Shown here: piece by piece, positions 8,582 to 17,649 of the stretch
Layout of the letters: the number at the start of each line of letters is the position of its first letter
Position numbering within the stretch: the stretch's first letter is position 1
DNA from: Neisseriaceae bacterium CLB008
GTDB lineage: Bacteria; Pseudomonadota; Gammaproteobacteria; Burkholderiales; Neisseriaceae
Assembly (NCBI GenBank): GCA_041228285.1
Contig: CP166133.1
Span: 3,009,380-3,073,379, forward strand
Direction: 5' to 3'
DNA length: 64,000 bases
Notes under the pieces: generated by a model
The model's input: the letters and a program-made list of their open reading frames with translations, nothing else
Databases searched by the model: none
Told to the model about the DNA's origin: nothing
Made by a program: the position numbers and the translations under genes

Positions 8582-9913
8582 TTACACTTCGCCCTTAGCC
8601 TTCCTCATCTCATTCTTTAGCGTTAAGGTCGCCCCCAGGCTGCGGATCGGATCCGGTGGCACCCATCGCGGTTGGCTATTGGCCTGAATAAAACGCAGCG
8701 CCTCGCTGTCCGTGCCATGCATGTACTCGGCCATGTAATAGCCTAAATAGGTACCACTGGCCACCCCCACTCCATTACAGCCACACACCACAAACACATT
8801 GTCGGCCACTTGTTGAAACACGGAATGATGATTCAGCGTCATGCACAGCAAGCCGCCCCAAGTATGGGCAAAAGGCACCTGACTCAGCTCGGGAAACCGC
8901 GCCTGAAACGAACGTTTATGCTGTTCTCGGGCACGCTGGCGCTGGGCTTCGGTGTGGCTCAGCTTGGGGGCAAAATCGAAGCTGTTGCGCACCATGATGC
9001 GGTTATCTGGAGTTAGCCGTACGGTGCTGCCAGCGGGATGTGCCGAGGTTAAGCCCCAAGCGCGCACGCCTGAAAACAGCGCATCCACCTGAGAGGCAGG
9101 TAAGGGATCGGTTAGGCTGGCATAGGTAAACACCGGTGCCAGCCTATGCTTGGCAAGGCCAAAGGCCTCAGCAAATGCGCTGACGGTGACCACCACCTTG
9201 GTCGCATTGATGATGCCGTTGGCCGTATAGAGCCGCGTCGCTTGGCCTGTTTGCCCATAGTCTATGGCGTGTACCGGCGTGCGTTCATAAATGCTGATAC
9301 GAGTGCTTAAGCCTTTGGCGATGCCGCGAATCAACGCGGCTGGATTCATCAAAATATTGCCTGCCGTGTATACGGCGGCTCGATAATAAGACGTGCCTAA
9401 GCGCTGGGCCAGCGCCTCACCCTCAAGATACTCGTAGGCAAACTGCCCCTTGTTAAGGGTGCTCATAAACCCTTCTAGGCCTTGCAGGTGCTCAGGCTCA
9501 TGCGCCGCCATATACTTCCCCGCCTCATCCCACTGGCAATCAATCGTAAACTCGGTTTTAAATCCGCGTAAGCGCTCAATGGCAAAGGTATTCAGGCGAT
9601 GCACCCATAAATCATGTTCAAGGTTTTGGGCACTGCTGTCGATGTTGTGAGGCAAGTCAATGATGAAACCGGCGTTGCGCCCAGACGTGCCTTGGCCAAT
9701 CTTAAGGGCATCAACCACCGCAATACGGCATTCTGGGTCTCGCTCGCTTAACCGCGCCGCTACCGACAGGCCGGTGTATCCGCCGCCAATAACCACCACG
9801 TCAAAGCTTACCTCGCCCGCTAACGGCGTACCCAAGGTTTCGTTTTTGTTAGCGGCGGTTTCAAACCACCCGATCGACCCATCTATCTGGGGCTGTTGCG
9901 TCATTTTTTTCAT
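8582..9913 (-). CDS. FAD-dependent oxidoreductase, DAO family (PuuB/OrdL-like)
   Basis: A 443-aa flavoprotein. The dinucleotide-binding motif VVVIGGGYTGLSVAARL lies near residue 37. KIGQGTSGRNAGFIIDLPHN (the S-G-R-N-A-G flavin-contact motif of sarcosine/gamma-glutamylputrescine oxidases) and a C-terminal CNGVGVASGTYLG stretch follow. The start at 9913 has GAGGAG 8 bp upstream; the longer frame to 9961 has none. Family members oxidise secondary amines or N-alkyl amino acids to an aldehyde plus an amine. The gene lies downstream of a LysR regulator on the same strand. The other puu genes (gamma-glutamylation, aldehyde dehydrogenase) are absent nearby, so the substrate is open. Confidence 0.85.
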   Translation of the reverse strand: MKKMTQQPQIDGSIGWFETAANKNETLGTPLAGEVSFDVVVIGGGYTGLSVAARLSERDPECRIAVVDALKIGQGTSGRNAGFIIDLPHNIDSSAQNLEHDLWVHRLNTFAIERLRGFKTEFTIDCQWDEAGKYMAAHEPEHLQGLEGFMSTLNKGQFAYEYLEGEALAQRLGTSYYRAAVYTAGNILMNPAALIRGIAKGLSTRISIYERTPVHAIDYGQTGQATRLYTANGIINATKVVVTVSAFAEAFGLAKHRLAPVFTYASLTDPLPASQVDALFSGVRAWGLTSAHPAGSTVRLTPDNRIMVRNSFDFAPKLSHTEAQRQRAREQHKRSFQARFPELSQVPFAHTWGGLLCMTLNHHSVFQQVADNVFVVCGCNGVGVASGTYLGYYMAEYMHGTDSEALRFIQANSQPRWVPPDPIRSLGATLTLKNEMRKAKGEV

Positions 9914-10005
9914 GCCAAGGCTCCTCATCACAGCCATGATTATAAATAAAGATCGGACCATCCATACAGGGATAGGTCAAAAACCAGCACATTGCCTCTA
10001 TGCCC

Positions 10006-10941
10006 TCAGCGAAACAGCTCCGATGCCATCAGCGCCTTGAGTAAATCTTGCACCGAGGTCGGCAACAATCGATTACGCCGCACAATGAGCTGCGCCCGCG
10101 CGCTTTCAAAAACTGGATTGGTGGTGCGCAACACCACACACTCCCCGCTGGCCACTTCTTCAACCACGTCGCGTTCGCGTAACAGGCTTGCCCCCAGACC
10201 AGCGCGGGCAAACTGCCGCAGCGCCATCACCGAACTGGTCACCAAGCCAGGGGTTAACTTTACCTGATCGTGCAGCTCGGCCGCATCCACCATTTGCCGA
10301 AACCCAAATCCAGGCGGCATGATGCCGACGCGGTAGGGCAACAAGGCCTTCAGCTCAATCGGCCCTGAATGTGCAGCCAGAGGATGGTCAGCGCGCACCG
10401 ACACGCAAATGGGTTCCAAATGATCGGCCATCACCTCAATATTGGGCGGCAAGGTGGCCGCATAGGCGAGGCCGATGTGGGCACGATCCTCGGCCACGTG
10501 GCGCACCAGCTCATTCATATTCATTAAATCCAAGGCAATCTCAATATTGGGGTTGTCGTGGCCAAAATCACACAGGGTGCGGTTGATCAGCTCGGGCACA
10601 AAGCCCTCGCCCGACACCAGCTTGACCCGACCACGGCGCGATTGGCTGAGCTCATACAAAGCACTCATCAGCGCCTCTTCTTTTTCCAGCCGCTCTTTCA
10701 CATAGGCCATCACCACCCAAGCCGCCTCAGTTGGCTTGAGGCGATTGCCGCGGCGCTCAAATAAAGTAGTGTTTAAATCGGTTTCCAACTGTTGGATCTG
10801 GCGGCTGATGACCGATTGTTCCACGTCTAACTGGTCGGCGGCTTGGCGCATGGAGCCGGTCTGAACCGTGGCGTAAAAATAACGTAAGCGCCGCTCGCTC
10901 AGCCCTTGCGGTGCCGTACCGAACGGAAAATGAATGGCCAT
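10006..10941 (-). CDS. LysR-family transcriptional regulator
   Basis: A 311-aa LysR regulator. The N-terminal winged helix-turn-helix is RLRYFYATVQTGSMRQAADQLDVEQSVISRQIQQLE at about residues 18-53, followed by the linker helix and a periplasmic-binding-protein-like effector domain. It is transcribed divergently from the MFS/M81 pair at 11088-13970, with a 9-bp-arm inverted repeat in the shared intergenic region. On the minus strand it precedes the FAD oxidoreductase. It probably controls one or both. The effector is unknown. Confidence 0.92.
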   Translation of the reverse strand: MAIHFPFGTAPQGLSERRLRYFYATVQTGSMRQAADQLDVEQSVISRQIQQLETDLNTTLFERRGNRLKPTEAAWVVMAYVKERLEKEEALMSALYELSQSRRGRVKLVSGEGFVPELINRTLCDFGHDNPNIEIALDLMNMNELVRHVAEDRAHIGLAYAATLPPNIEVMADHLEPICVSVRADHPLAAHSGPIELKALLPYRVGIMPPGFGFRQMVDAAELHDQVKLTPGLVTSSVMALRQFARAGLGASLLRERDVVEEVASGECVVLRTTNPVFESARAQLIVRRNRLLPTSVQDLLKALMASELFR

Positions 10942-11032
10942 GATGACTTTCCTTGATGACTTTTAAGCATCATTAAACTACCGCTTTGTTCATTGAAGCG
11001 CAATATTTTTGTGCCTATACTGATTTCACATA

Positions 11033-11056
11033 AGATTCATTGGGTTAAATGAATCT
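11033..11056. promoter_or_regulatory. Candidate LysR operator (9-bp inverted repeat)
   Basis: AGATTCATT and AATGAATCT are perfect inverted repeats separated by six bases. They lie in the 146-bp space between the divergent LysR gene and the MFS transporter, about 32 bp upstream of the transporter start. This is the expected place for a LysR recognition or activation site. Confidence 0.65.
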
Positions 11057-11087
11057 ACAATAAACACATACTCTTAGAGGAGTTACC

Positions 11088-12395
11088 ATGAACCCTAACC
11101 CAAGCGCCGCGGGCTCTGTGCCCAACAGCAACCCCGCCCTTACCAAAATCTACGCCAAGATTAATCTGCGCCTGCTGCCCTTTTTGCTGCTGTGCTACTT
11201 TTTTGCCTATTTAGACCGCGTCAATATTGGCTTTGCCAAACTGCAAATGCAAAGCGACCTTGGCATGTCTGATGCCGTCTACGGCTTTGCCGCCGGTATT
11301 TTCTTCTTGGGCTACGTGATGTTTGAAGTGCCCAGCAATTTGCTGCTGGAAAAAATTGGTGCGCGTAAATCCATCGCCCGCATCATGGTGTTGTGGGGGC
11401 TGACATCAGCCTCAATGCTGTTTGTCACCAACGAAACCAGCTTTTACATCCTGCGCTTCTTGTTGGGCGTGTTTGAAGCCGGCTTTGCCCCCGGCATGAT
11501 TTTCTATTTGACCTATTGGTATTCAGGCGCCCGCATGGCCCGCGTGATGTCGATTGTGATGCTGGCTGGCCCTTTAGGCGGCATGCTCGGCGGCCCGGTT
11601 TCGGCCTGGATCATGGCCACCATGAGCGACAGCACTGTCATGGCTGGCTGGCAATGGTTGTTCTTGATTGAAGGGCTGCCTTGCGTGTTCTTAGGCGTAA
11701 TGGCGTTCTTTTACCTAGACGACAAACCTGGCCAAGCCAAATGGCTGTCGCCAACGGAACGCACCCTATTGGCCCAAGACATTGGCCAAACCAAAGAAAC
11801 CAGCCACCACGGCTTTAAAACCGTCTTACGTGATCCTTGGGTCTACCTATTGGCTTTTGCCTATTTTTGTATCATCAGCGGCATTTATGCGGTGGCCTTC
11901 TGGCTGCCCACCCTTATCAGCAACAGCGGCGTCACCGACTTAAAGCAGGTGGGCTTGTATTCGGCCATTCCGTATCTTTGCGCCGCCCTATTTATGTGGT
12001 GGTTTGCCAAAAGCTCTGACAAACATCAAGAACGTCGCTGGCACAGTACTTTACCCGCTCTATTCGCCGCCATCGGTCTAAGCTTGGCCATTGTGTTTGG
12101 TGACCACTTTGCCGTGTCATTGGCCGCCATCTCCTTGGCCACTGGCTTGATGTGGGCAGCCTACACAGTATTTTGGGCCATCCCATCACAATACTTGGAA
12201 GGCTCAGCCGCCGCTGGGGGCATTGCCCTCATCAACAGCATCGGCCTTTTGGGCGGCTTGGTCAGCCCGATGCTGATGGGCTTTGTGAAAGAGGCCACTG
12301 GTTCACTCATGGCAGGCTGGTTCTCGATTGCTGGGGTTTTGGCCCTAGGCGCGCTGACCTTGCTGTTCGTGGCCCAGAAAAAGAAAAAAGCTTAA
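11088..12395 (+). CDS. MFS transporter, ACS (anion:cation symporter) family
   Basis: A 435-aa, 12-TM permease. Motifs are YFFAYLDRVNIGFAKLQM in TM1, VPSNLLLEKIGARKSIARIM in the first loop and LGVFEAGFAPGMIFYLTYWY, all signatures of the ACS family (phthalate, tartrate, glucarate and similar organic anions). The start has a good RBS (GAGGAG, 6-7 bp away). The downstream M81 peptidase gene starts 84 bp after the stop on the same strand and is probably co-transcribed, both under the divergent LysR regulator. The pair may import and hydrolyse the same small amide or peptide. Confidence 0.88.
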   Translation: MNPNPSAAGSVPNSNPALTKIYAKINLRLLPFLLLCYFFAYLDRVNIGFAKLQMQSDLGMSDAVYGFAAGIFFLGYVMFEVPSNLLLEKIGARKSIARIMVLWGLTSASMLFVTNETSFYILRFLLGVFEAGFAPGMIFYLTYWYSGARMARVMSIVMLAGPLGGMLGGPVSAWIMATMSDSTVMAGWQWLFLIEGLPCVFLGVMAFFYLDDKPGQAKWLSPTERTLLAQDIGQTKETSHHGFKTVLRDPWVYLLAFAYFCIISGIYAVAFWLPTLISNSGVTDLKQVGLYSAIPYLCAALFMWWFAKSSDKHQERRWHSTLPALFAAIGLSLAIVFGDHFAVSLAAISLATGLMWAAYTVFWAIPSQYLEGSAAAGGIALINSIGLLGGLVSPMLMGFVKEATGSLMAGWFSIAGVLALGALTLLFVAQKKKKA

Positions 12396-12479
12396 CCCTC
12401 ATCAACGTCCTGATGTCGTTTGAGGCTTAATCAAGACGGCATTGGGATCATCACAACACACACAAGAGGACACCCGATC

Positions 12480-13970
12480 ATGCGCATCATCATTGCTGGT
12501 TTCCAACACGAAACCAATACGTTTGCCCCGACCAAGGCCACCTACGATAAATTCGAACACGGCGGCGGCTACCCGCCCCTATGCCACGGCGAGGACTTGT
12601 TTGCCTTAACAGACATGAACATCCCCGTCGCTGGCTTCATCAAACAAGCCCAGCAAGACGGCCACGAGTTAATACCCGTGCTTTGGTGTGCGGCGGCCCC
12701 ATCAGCCCACGTGACCGAAGCAGCCTTTGAACGGATCTGTGGCGACATTACCGCCGCCGTGGCCCAGCATCAGCCCGATGCCGTGTATTTAGACCTGCAT
12801 GGCGCCATGGTATGTGAACACGTTAATGATGGCGAAGGCGAACTGCTCGCTCGTCTACGGGCCTTAATCGGCCCAGAAAAACCCTTAGTGGCCAGCCTCG
12901 ATCTACACGCCAACGTAACCGACTTAATGCTCCAAAGCGCCGATCGTTTGGTGGCCTATCGCACCTATCCCCACGTCGACATGGCCGAAACCGGCGCACG
13001 CGCAGCGGTACAGCTAGACGCCTGTCTAAAGGGCGAAGCTGCCGTTTTGGTCAGCCGCCGCCTGCCCTTCCTCACCCCAATCAATGCCCAATGTACCTTT
13101 GTCGAACCGGCCCGCAGCGTTTACGCCGCCGTGGCCGAACTAGAACACACCAGTATGTTGTCCATGTCGTTTGCCACTGGCTTCCCAGCAGCCGACTTTA
13201 GCGAATGTGGTGGCGTGGTGTGGGGCTATGCGCCTACGGCCGAATTGGCCCAAGCAAAAGTCAATCAAATCTACGCCCAAATCGTCGACAATGAAGCGGC
13301 GTGGGACATCTCATTTTTAAGTCCTGAAGCAGCCGTGGCGCAGGCCATGGCGCTGGCGGCAGACGCAGACAAACCCATCGTGATCGCCGACACCCAAGAC
13401 AATCCTGGCGCTGGCGGCGATGCCAACACCATGGGCGTGCTCAAAGCCTTAGTGGCGGCTAAAGCGCAAAAGGCCGCCATCGGCCTCATCGTCGACCCCG
13501 CGGCCGTTGAGGCGGCTTATGCGGCGGGAGAAGGCGCCAAGATCACGCTCGCACTGGCCGGCACCTCGGGCATCGAGGGGGATAGCCCGCTGCACGCAAC
13601 GTTTACGGTAAAAGCGTTATCTGACGGCCGCTGCCAATACGGCGGCCCCATGATGCATGGCGTTTTAGTCGACGTTGGGCGCAGCGCCTGCTTGATGATT
13701 GACGACATTGCCGTGGTCGTCAGCACCGACAAGGCGCAAATGCTCGACCGCAACCTATTTCGCATGGCCGGCGTTCATCCCGAAGACATGGCCATCGTGG
13801 TGGTCAAAAGCTCGGTGCATTTTAGGGCCGACTTTGAACCCATTGCCGCCGCCGTGCTGATCGCCAAAGCGCCCGGCCCCCTCTTAGCCGATCCAGTCGA
13901 CCTGCCTTGGCAAAACCTGCGTCCAGGTATTCGCCTCAAGCCGCTAGGCCCCGTATTCCAACCACAATAA
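12480..13970 (+). CDS. M81 family metallopeptidase (MlrC-like)
   Basis: A 496-aa protein of the MlrC family (N-terminal DUF1485 plus C-terminal MlrC domain). Motifs are IIAGFQHETNTFAP at the N-terminus, then VYLDLHGAMVCE, ASLDLHANVTDLM and RTYPHVDMAETGARA, which supply metal-binding Asp/His residues. DTQDNPGAGGDANTMGVLKA lies mid-protein. The frame is open from 12420, but the ATG at 12480 begins the conserved region and is preceded by AGAGGA. MlrC is known for the last step of microcystin breakdown, but most homologues sit in amino-acid or hydantoin-like catabolic loci, as here beside an anion permease. A natural substrate cannot be named. Confidence 0.88.
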   Translation: MRIIIAGFQHETNTFAPTKATYDKFEHGGGYPPLCHGEDLFALTDMNIPVAGFIKQAQQDGHELIPVLWCAAAPSAHVTEAAFERICGDITAAVAQHQPDAVYLDLHGAMVCEHVNDGEGELLARLRALIGPEKPLVASLDLHANVTDLMLQSADRLVAYRTYPHVDMAETGARAAVQLDACLKGEAAVLVSRRLPFLTPINAQCTFVEPARSVYAAVAELEHTSMLSMSFATGFPAADFSECGGVVWGYAPTAELAQAKVNQIYAQIVDNEAAWDISFLSPEAAVAQAMALAADADKPIVIADTQDNPGAGGDANTMGVLKALVAAKAQKAAIGLIVDPAAVEAAYAAGEGAKITLALAGTSGIEGDSPLHATFTVKALSDGRCQYGGPMMHGVLVDVGRSACLMIDDIAVVVSTDKAQMLDRNLFRMAGVHPEDMAIVVVKSSVHFRADFEPIAAAVLIAKAPGPLLADPVDLPWQNLRPGIRLKPLGPVFQPQ

Positions 13971-13995
13971 CACCCAAACCACACATCAAAAGCAA

Positions 13996-14025
13996 AACGC
14001 CAGCCCTCATCGGCTGGCGTTTTTT
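13996..14025 (+). terminator. Terminator after the M81 gene
   Basis: Stem AACGCCAGCC/GGCTGGCGTT with a short loop and a following T6 run. Confidence 0.9.
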
Positions 14026-14126
14026 GTGGCAGATTAAACCCAAGCCACATGAAAATAACTTAACAGTAAAAAAGATGCTTATACTTGGTGCTAATTAAAA
14101 TTTACAATAATGTAGCAGATTAAAAC

Positions 14127-15299
14127 CTAGCTTAGTCGGGCAAACGCCGCGGCCAAATCAGCCTGTAAATCTTCAATCGCTTCCAACCCGATCTGTAGGC
14201 GCAGTGCGATGCCGCCGGGCTGCCAAGCGGTAGCGGTGCGGTAAGGCTTGCAGTCAAACGGAATGATTAAGCTTTCGTAACCGCCCCAAGAAAAGCCCAT
14301 ACGGAAGAGCTGGAGGCCATCTAAGAACGCCGCCAAATCTTGCTCGGTTTGGCCAGGCTTTAAAATAATCGAAAACAAGCCTGACGAGCCCAGAAAATCT
14401 CGTTTCCACAGCTCGTGGCCGGGGCTTTCTGGCAAGGCGGGGTGCAAGACTTGGGCCACTTCTGGGCGAGCCTGTAGCCATTTGGCCATGGCCAAACCTT
14501 GCTTTTCCGCCTCTTTCAAGCGTAGATGCATGGTGCGTAAGCCGCGTAGGGCCAAGAAGCAATCTTCTGGACCAGGACACATCGCCATCGCATCGTAGGT
14601 TTCCCGTAGCGCAGGCCACGTCACAGCATTGGCCGACACCAAGCCCATTAATAAGTCAGAATGGCCGCTTAAATACTTCGTCCCCGCCTCAATCACCAGA
14701 TCGATGCCATGGGCGTGGGCCTTAAAGAAAATCGGCGTGGCCCAGGTATTGTCCATCATGGTGATGATGTTATGGGCCTTAGCCACCGCCACGATGGCGG
14801 GAATGTCTTGAATCTCTAACGACTGAGAGCCGGGCGACTCGGTAAAGATCACCCGCGTATTGGGCTGAATCAGCGCCTCGATGTCCGCCCCTAAGGTAGG
14901 ATCGTAGTAAGTGGTTTCGACCCCAAATCGCTTCAGCATACCTTCGCATAAAATACGCGTGGGCCGATAAACAGAATCGGTCATCAGCAAATGATCGCCG
15001 GCCTTGAGCACGCTCAATAAGGCCAAGCTAATCGAGCCTAGGCCTGAGGGTGAAATCACCGTGCCCGCTGCACCGCTTAGGGTGGTCCACGCGTCCTCTA
15101 AAGCTTTAATCGTAGGCGTGCCATCGGTGCCATAACCAAAAGGCATGTCACGCTGTTTTAAATGCTGGTAGTCTGGGTATACCACGGTCGAACCGCGGTA
15201 AATCGGCGTATTCACAAAACCGTATTGATCGCTGGGCGCGGTGCCCATGTGAACGAGCTGGGTGGCTAAAGCCAAATCGGATGGTTGCTGAGCACTCAT
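14127..15299 (-). CDS. metC: Cystathionine beta-lyase (PLP-dependent)
   Basis: A 390-aa enzyme of the Cys/Met-metabolism PLP family. It cleaves cystathionine to homocysteine, pyruvate and ammonia. Visible motifs are PIYRGSTVVYPDY, YGTDGTPTIKALEDAW, the cofactor-contacting YRPTRILCEG and TESPGSQSLEIQDI, and the Schiff-base lysine in EAGTKYLSGHSDLLMG. The length and the YRPTR motif fit MetC rather than MetB or MetZ. It converges on the M81 gene. Although it belongs to methionine synthesis, I see no met-box-like operator upstream of it, unlike the MetE-like gene 8 kb away. Confidence 0.9.
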   Translation of the reverse strand: MSAQQPSDLALATQLVHMGTAPSDQYGFVNTPIYRGSTVVYPDYQHLKQRDMPFGYGTDGTPTIKALEDAWTTLSGAAGTVISPSGLGSISLALLSVLKAGDHLLMTDSVYRPTRILCEGMLKRFGVETTYYDPTLGADIEALIQPNTRVIFTESPGSQSLEIQDIPAIVAVAKAHNIITMMDNTWATPIFFKAHAHGIDLVIEAGTKYLSGHSDLLMGLVSANAVTWPALRETYDAMAMCPGPEDCFLALRGLRTMHLRLKEAEKQGLAMAKWLQARPEVAQVLHPALPESPGHELWKRDFLGSSGLFSIILKPGQTEQDLAAFLDGLQLFRMGFSWGGYESLIIPFDCKPYRTATAWQPGGIALRLQIGLEAIEDLQADLAAAFARLS

Positions 15300-15571
15300 A
15301 TTGTCTCCATAAAAACTGCCTGCTGATGATGCTTTGTTTATACCGATAAAAGGCCGTCTGTGTCTACCCTAGTGGCTAAGCGTGGGGCGGTGTAGCATTC
15401 TGGTCAGCGCCGCCCTCTTTGCCCGTAAAACCGCCGCCAAGCCTTGCCACGCCATCATCCATAAGAGTATGATTCATAATGTGAAAAGCACAGACATCGA
15501 GACTTACGGCACAAGCTGTGTCATAATACGGTGTTTCACAAAACGTGATTGCTAATTTGAGGGATACACCC

Positions 15572-16255
15572 GTGGCTGAACACCAACCCACTTCTGAACA
15601 CTCTGCCGACCTAATGCAGCTACAGGCTTTACGCCAGCAAGGCGCTATTGGGGACTCTGCATTTGCCCAGTTAAAGGCTAAATTGCTGTCTGGCAATGCC
15701 CAAGACGTCAAGGGTGCGCAACAAGACCTTCACAAGCTACAACAACCTACTGGCCATAGCCCAACGCCCCCTAAAAAAGGCAGTGGCTGGTTATTAAAAA
15801 CCTTTATGGTCGCCATCGTGGCCGTCATTGTGACCATCGTGTATCTGGTCATGAGCCTGCCTAAGGCGAACGAAGAAGAACACATCACCACTCAGTCACC
15901 AGACGAACAGGTGGAAATTTTATTGCCTAAAGGCGCGCAAGACGTAGTGCCGACCTTCACCCCGGGTGAAAGCATTAACGAAGCTTTTAAAGCCAAGCAG
16001 GCCGCCCAAGACGGTCTGTTGGCGAAAGATGGCGAGGCCCAGGTGGCCACATCTGAGCCTCAAAATACATCGCCCGCCGCCCTGATGCAGCCAAGCCAAA
16101 ACGGCAAAAATGGCGGCAACGCGCAAAAAGCGACCAATGCTGCTAAAGAGGCTGACCCAATCAATCAACTGGTGCAGCAAAAGCAACAAGAAGCACGCAA
16201 TAAGCCGGCTCAGAAAAAAGCCGTGACGTCTGAAAACATCGACAACCTATTTTAA
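15572..16255 (+). CDS. Hypothetical membrane protein with SHOCT-like motif
   Basis: A 227-aa protein of unknown function. Residues 15-42 (LMQLQALRQQGAIGDSAFAQ and on) read like a SHOCT motif, here at the N-terminus rather than the usual C-terminus. One membrane segment (FMVAIVAVIVTIVYLVMSL) lies near residues 80-98. A long polar tail rich in Ala, Gln, Lys and Asn follows and ends in SENIDNLF. The start is the GTG at 15572, with GGGA 7 bp upstream; the frame extends slightly further to 15545 without an RBS. It stands alone and ends in a strong hairpin. A regulatory or scaffold role at the membrane is only a guess. Confidence 0.7.
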   Translation: MAEHQPTSEHSADLMQLQALRQQGAIGDSAFAQLKAKLLSGNAQDVKGAQQDLHKLQQPTGHSPTPPKKGSGWLLKTFMVAIVAVIVTIVYLVMSLPKANEEEHITTQSPDEQVEILLPKGAQDVVPTFTPGESINEAFKAKQAAQDGLLAKDGEAQVATSEPQNTSPAALMQPSQNGKNGGNAQKATNAAKEADPINQLVQQKQQEARNKPAQKKAVTSENIDNLF

Positions 16256-16277
16256 CGAAAAGCATCATTTAAGATCG

Positions 16278-16308
16278 GGCCCACTTTTTTGTCGAAAAGA
16301 AGTGGGCC
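16278..16308 (+). terminator. Hairpin after the SHOCT-like gene
   Basis: GGCCCACTT/AAGTGGGCC with an inner TTTT/AAAA extension gives a long stem. The T-tail is poor (TAATTA), so its strength as a terminator is uncertain. Confidence 0.5.
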
Positions 16309-16342
16309 TAATTAATGGCCGTCATGGCTGGAGCAAACCCCT

Positions 16343-16975
16343 TTGACCAATATTCATTTATTCATGACCGAAGTGATTTCCATCGTCGGCACCATCGCCT
16401 TCACCCTATCGGGTTTCTTGGTGGGCGTGCGCAAACAGCTCGACTGGCTCGGCGTCTTGGTCTTGGCCTTATTGACCGCCATCGGCGGCGGCATGATCCG
16501 CGACGTCATGGTGAGCCGTTTGCCGATTGTGTTTTCCGACAACACTTCGCTCATTGCAATTATTTTGACCCTATTCATCGTCAAAACCTTATTACACCTC
16601 GATCTAAAAGCCAGCCGCCTGCGCGCCGGCCTGTTTTTACTGGCCGACTCCATTGGCCTGGTGGCCTTCAGCATCACCGGCGCCCAAGTCGGTCTATTGT
16701 TGGATTTAAACCTGTTTGGGGTGATTTTACTGGGCTTTGTCACCGCCGTCGGTGGCGGCATGGTGCGTGACGTTCTGGTCAACGACATCCCCATCATTTT
16801 ACACCAAGATTTTTACGGCTCCATTGCGGTTCTGGTGAGCCTCTCCCTCTATCTCTTAGACGCCATCGGTTGGCTCAACGCCATGACCATGAATTTAGTC
16901 TTTTTTGGTGGCTTGGCCGTACGCTTTATCGCCTACCGTTATCACTTAACCTTACCAAAAATTAATCTGCCCTAA
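16343..16975 (+). CDS. TRIC cation channel family protein (UPF0126)
   Basis: A 210-aa inner-membrane protein with seven hydrophobic segments arranged as two similar halves. Each half carries the family's glycine-rich motif: AIGGGMIRDVMVSRLPI and AVGGGMVRDVLVNDIPI. Prokaryotic TRIC proteins form trimeric monovalent-cation channels. The start at 16343 is the first ATG of the conserved region. A paralogue faces it on the opposite strand and the two share a bidirectional terminator. Confidence 0.88.
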   Translation: MTNIHLFMTEVISIVGTIAFTLSGFLVGVRKQLDWLGVLVLALLTAIGGGMIRDVMVSRLPIVFSDNTSLIAIILTLFIVKTLLHLDLKASRLRAGLFLLADSIGLVAFSITGAQVGLLLDLNLFGVILLGFVTAVGGGMVRDVLVNDIPIILHQDFYGSIAVLVSLSLYLLDAIGWLNAMTMNLVFFGGLAVRFIAYRYHLTLPKINLP

Positions 16976-16987
16976 GCCCTGACACAA

Positions 16988-17018
16988 AAAAACCGTGACT
17001 TTGATCACGGTTTTTTTG
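16988..17018. terminator. Bidirectional terminator between the TRIC paralogues
   Basis: AAAAACCGTG and CACGGTTTTT flank a short loop; A-tract on one side and T-tract on the other, so it can serve both convergent genes. Confidence 0.88.
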
Positions 17019-17031
17019 TGTCCCCAACTAT

Positions 17032-17649
17032 CTAATGGCCCCTTTGCTCATAATGAAACACTGGCAGGCCCAGCTTAAAGCGCAGCGCCAACAGCCGCGC
17101 CCCCAAGCCTACTGCCAAAGTAATCCACACCACCCAGTGCGGCGACAAATCGGTTTGCTGCAGACCCATATAGAGCCATGCCACCGCAAAAGCGATGCCG
17201 GCGTACAGCTCTTTTTGAAACACCAACGGCAGGCGATGACACAGTAAATCGCGCAGCACGCCGCCAAACACGCCGGTCACCACTGCCGCAATCGCGGCAA
17301 TGATCACGCTGTAGCCCATATCCAAGGCCACCTGAGCGCCAATAATGGCAAAGACAATCAGACCTATCGCATCCAACACCAAAAACAAACGCCGCAAATG
17401 CCGCATCAGCGGTGCCACCACAATCGTGATTAGGGCAGCCACGGCCACCACCACAATGTACTGAGGCTTGGCCACCCAGCCTAAAGGATAATGGCCCAAC
17501 AGAATGTCTCGAACCGTGCCTCCACCAATCGCAGTCACTGAGGCGATGATGATGACGCCAAACCAATCCATTTTACGCTGGCCAGCCGCCAAAGCACCGG
17601 TCATGGCTTCCGCCGTGATGCCCACTAAATACAAAAAACTTAATAACAT
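17032..17649 (-). CDS. TRIC cation channel family protein (UPF0126), second copy
   Basis: A 205-aa paralogue of the preceding protein on the opposite strand. It shows the same two-half layout with AIGGGTVRDILLGHYPLGW in the first half. The second half has a weaker GVFGGVLRDLLCHRLPLVF, in which one glycine of the motif is replaced. The two proteins are clearly different in sequence, so this is an old duplication or two independent family members, not a recent copy. Function is inferred from the family only. Confidence 0.87.
   Translation of the reverse strand: MLLSFLYLVGITAEAMTGALAAGQRKMDWFGVIIIASVTAIGGGTVRDILLGHYPLGWVAKPQYIVVVAVAALITIVVAPLMRHLRRLFLVLDAIGLIVFAIIGAQVALDMGYSVIIAAIAAVVTGVFGGVLRDLLCHRLPLVFQKELYAGIAFAVAWLYMGLQQTDLSPHWVVWITLAVGLGARLLALRFKLGLPVFHYEQRGH

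Noticed and set aside
12480-13970. Microcystin degradation (mlr) locus
   Set aside because: Only an MlrC-family protein is present. MlrA, MlrB and MlrD are absent, and the family is broad.
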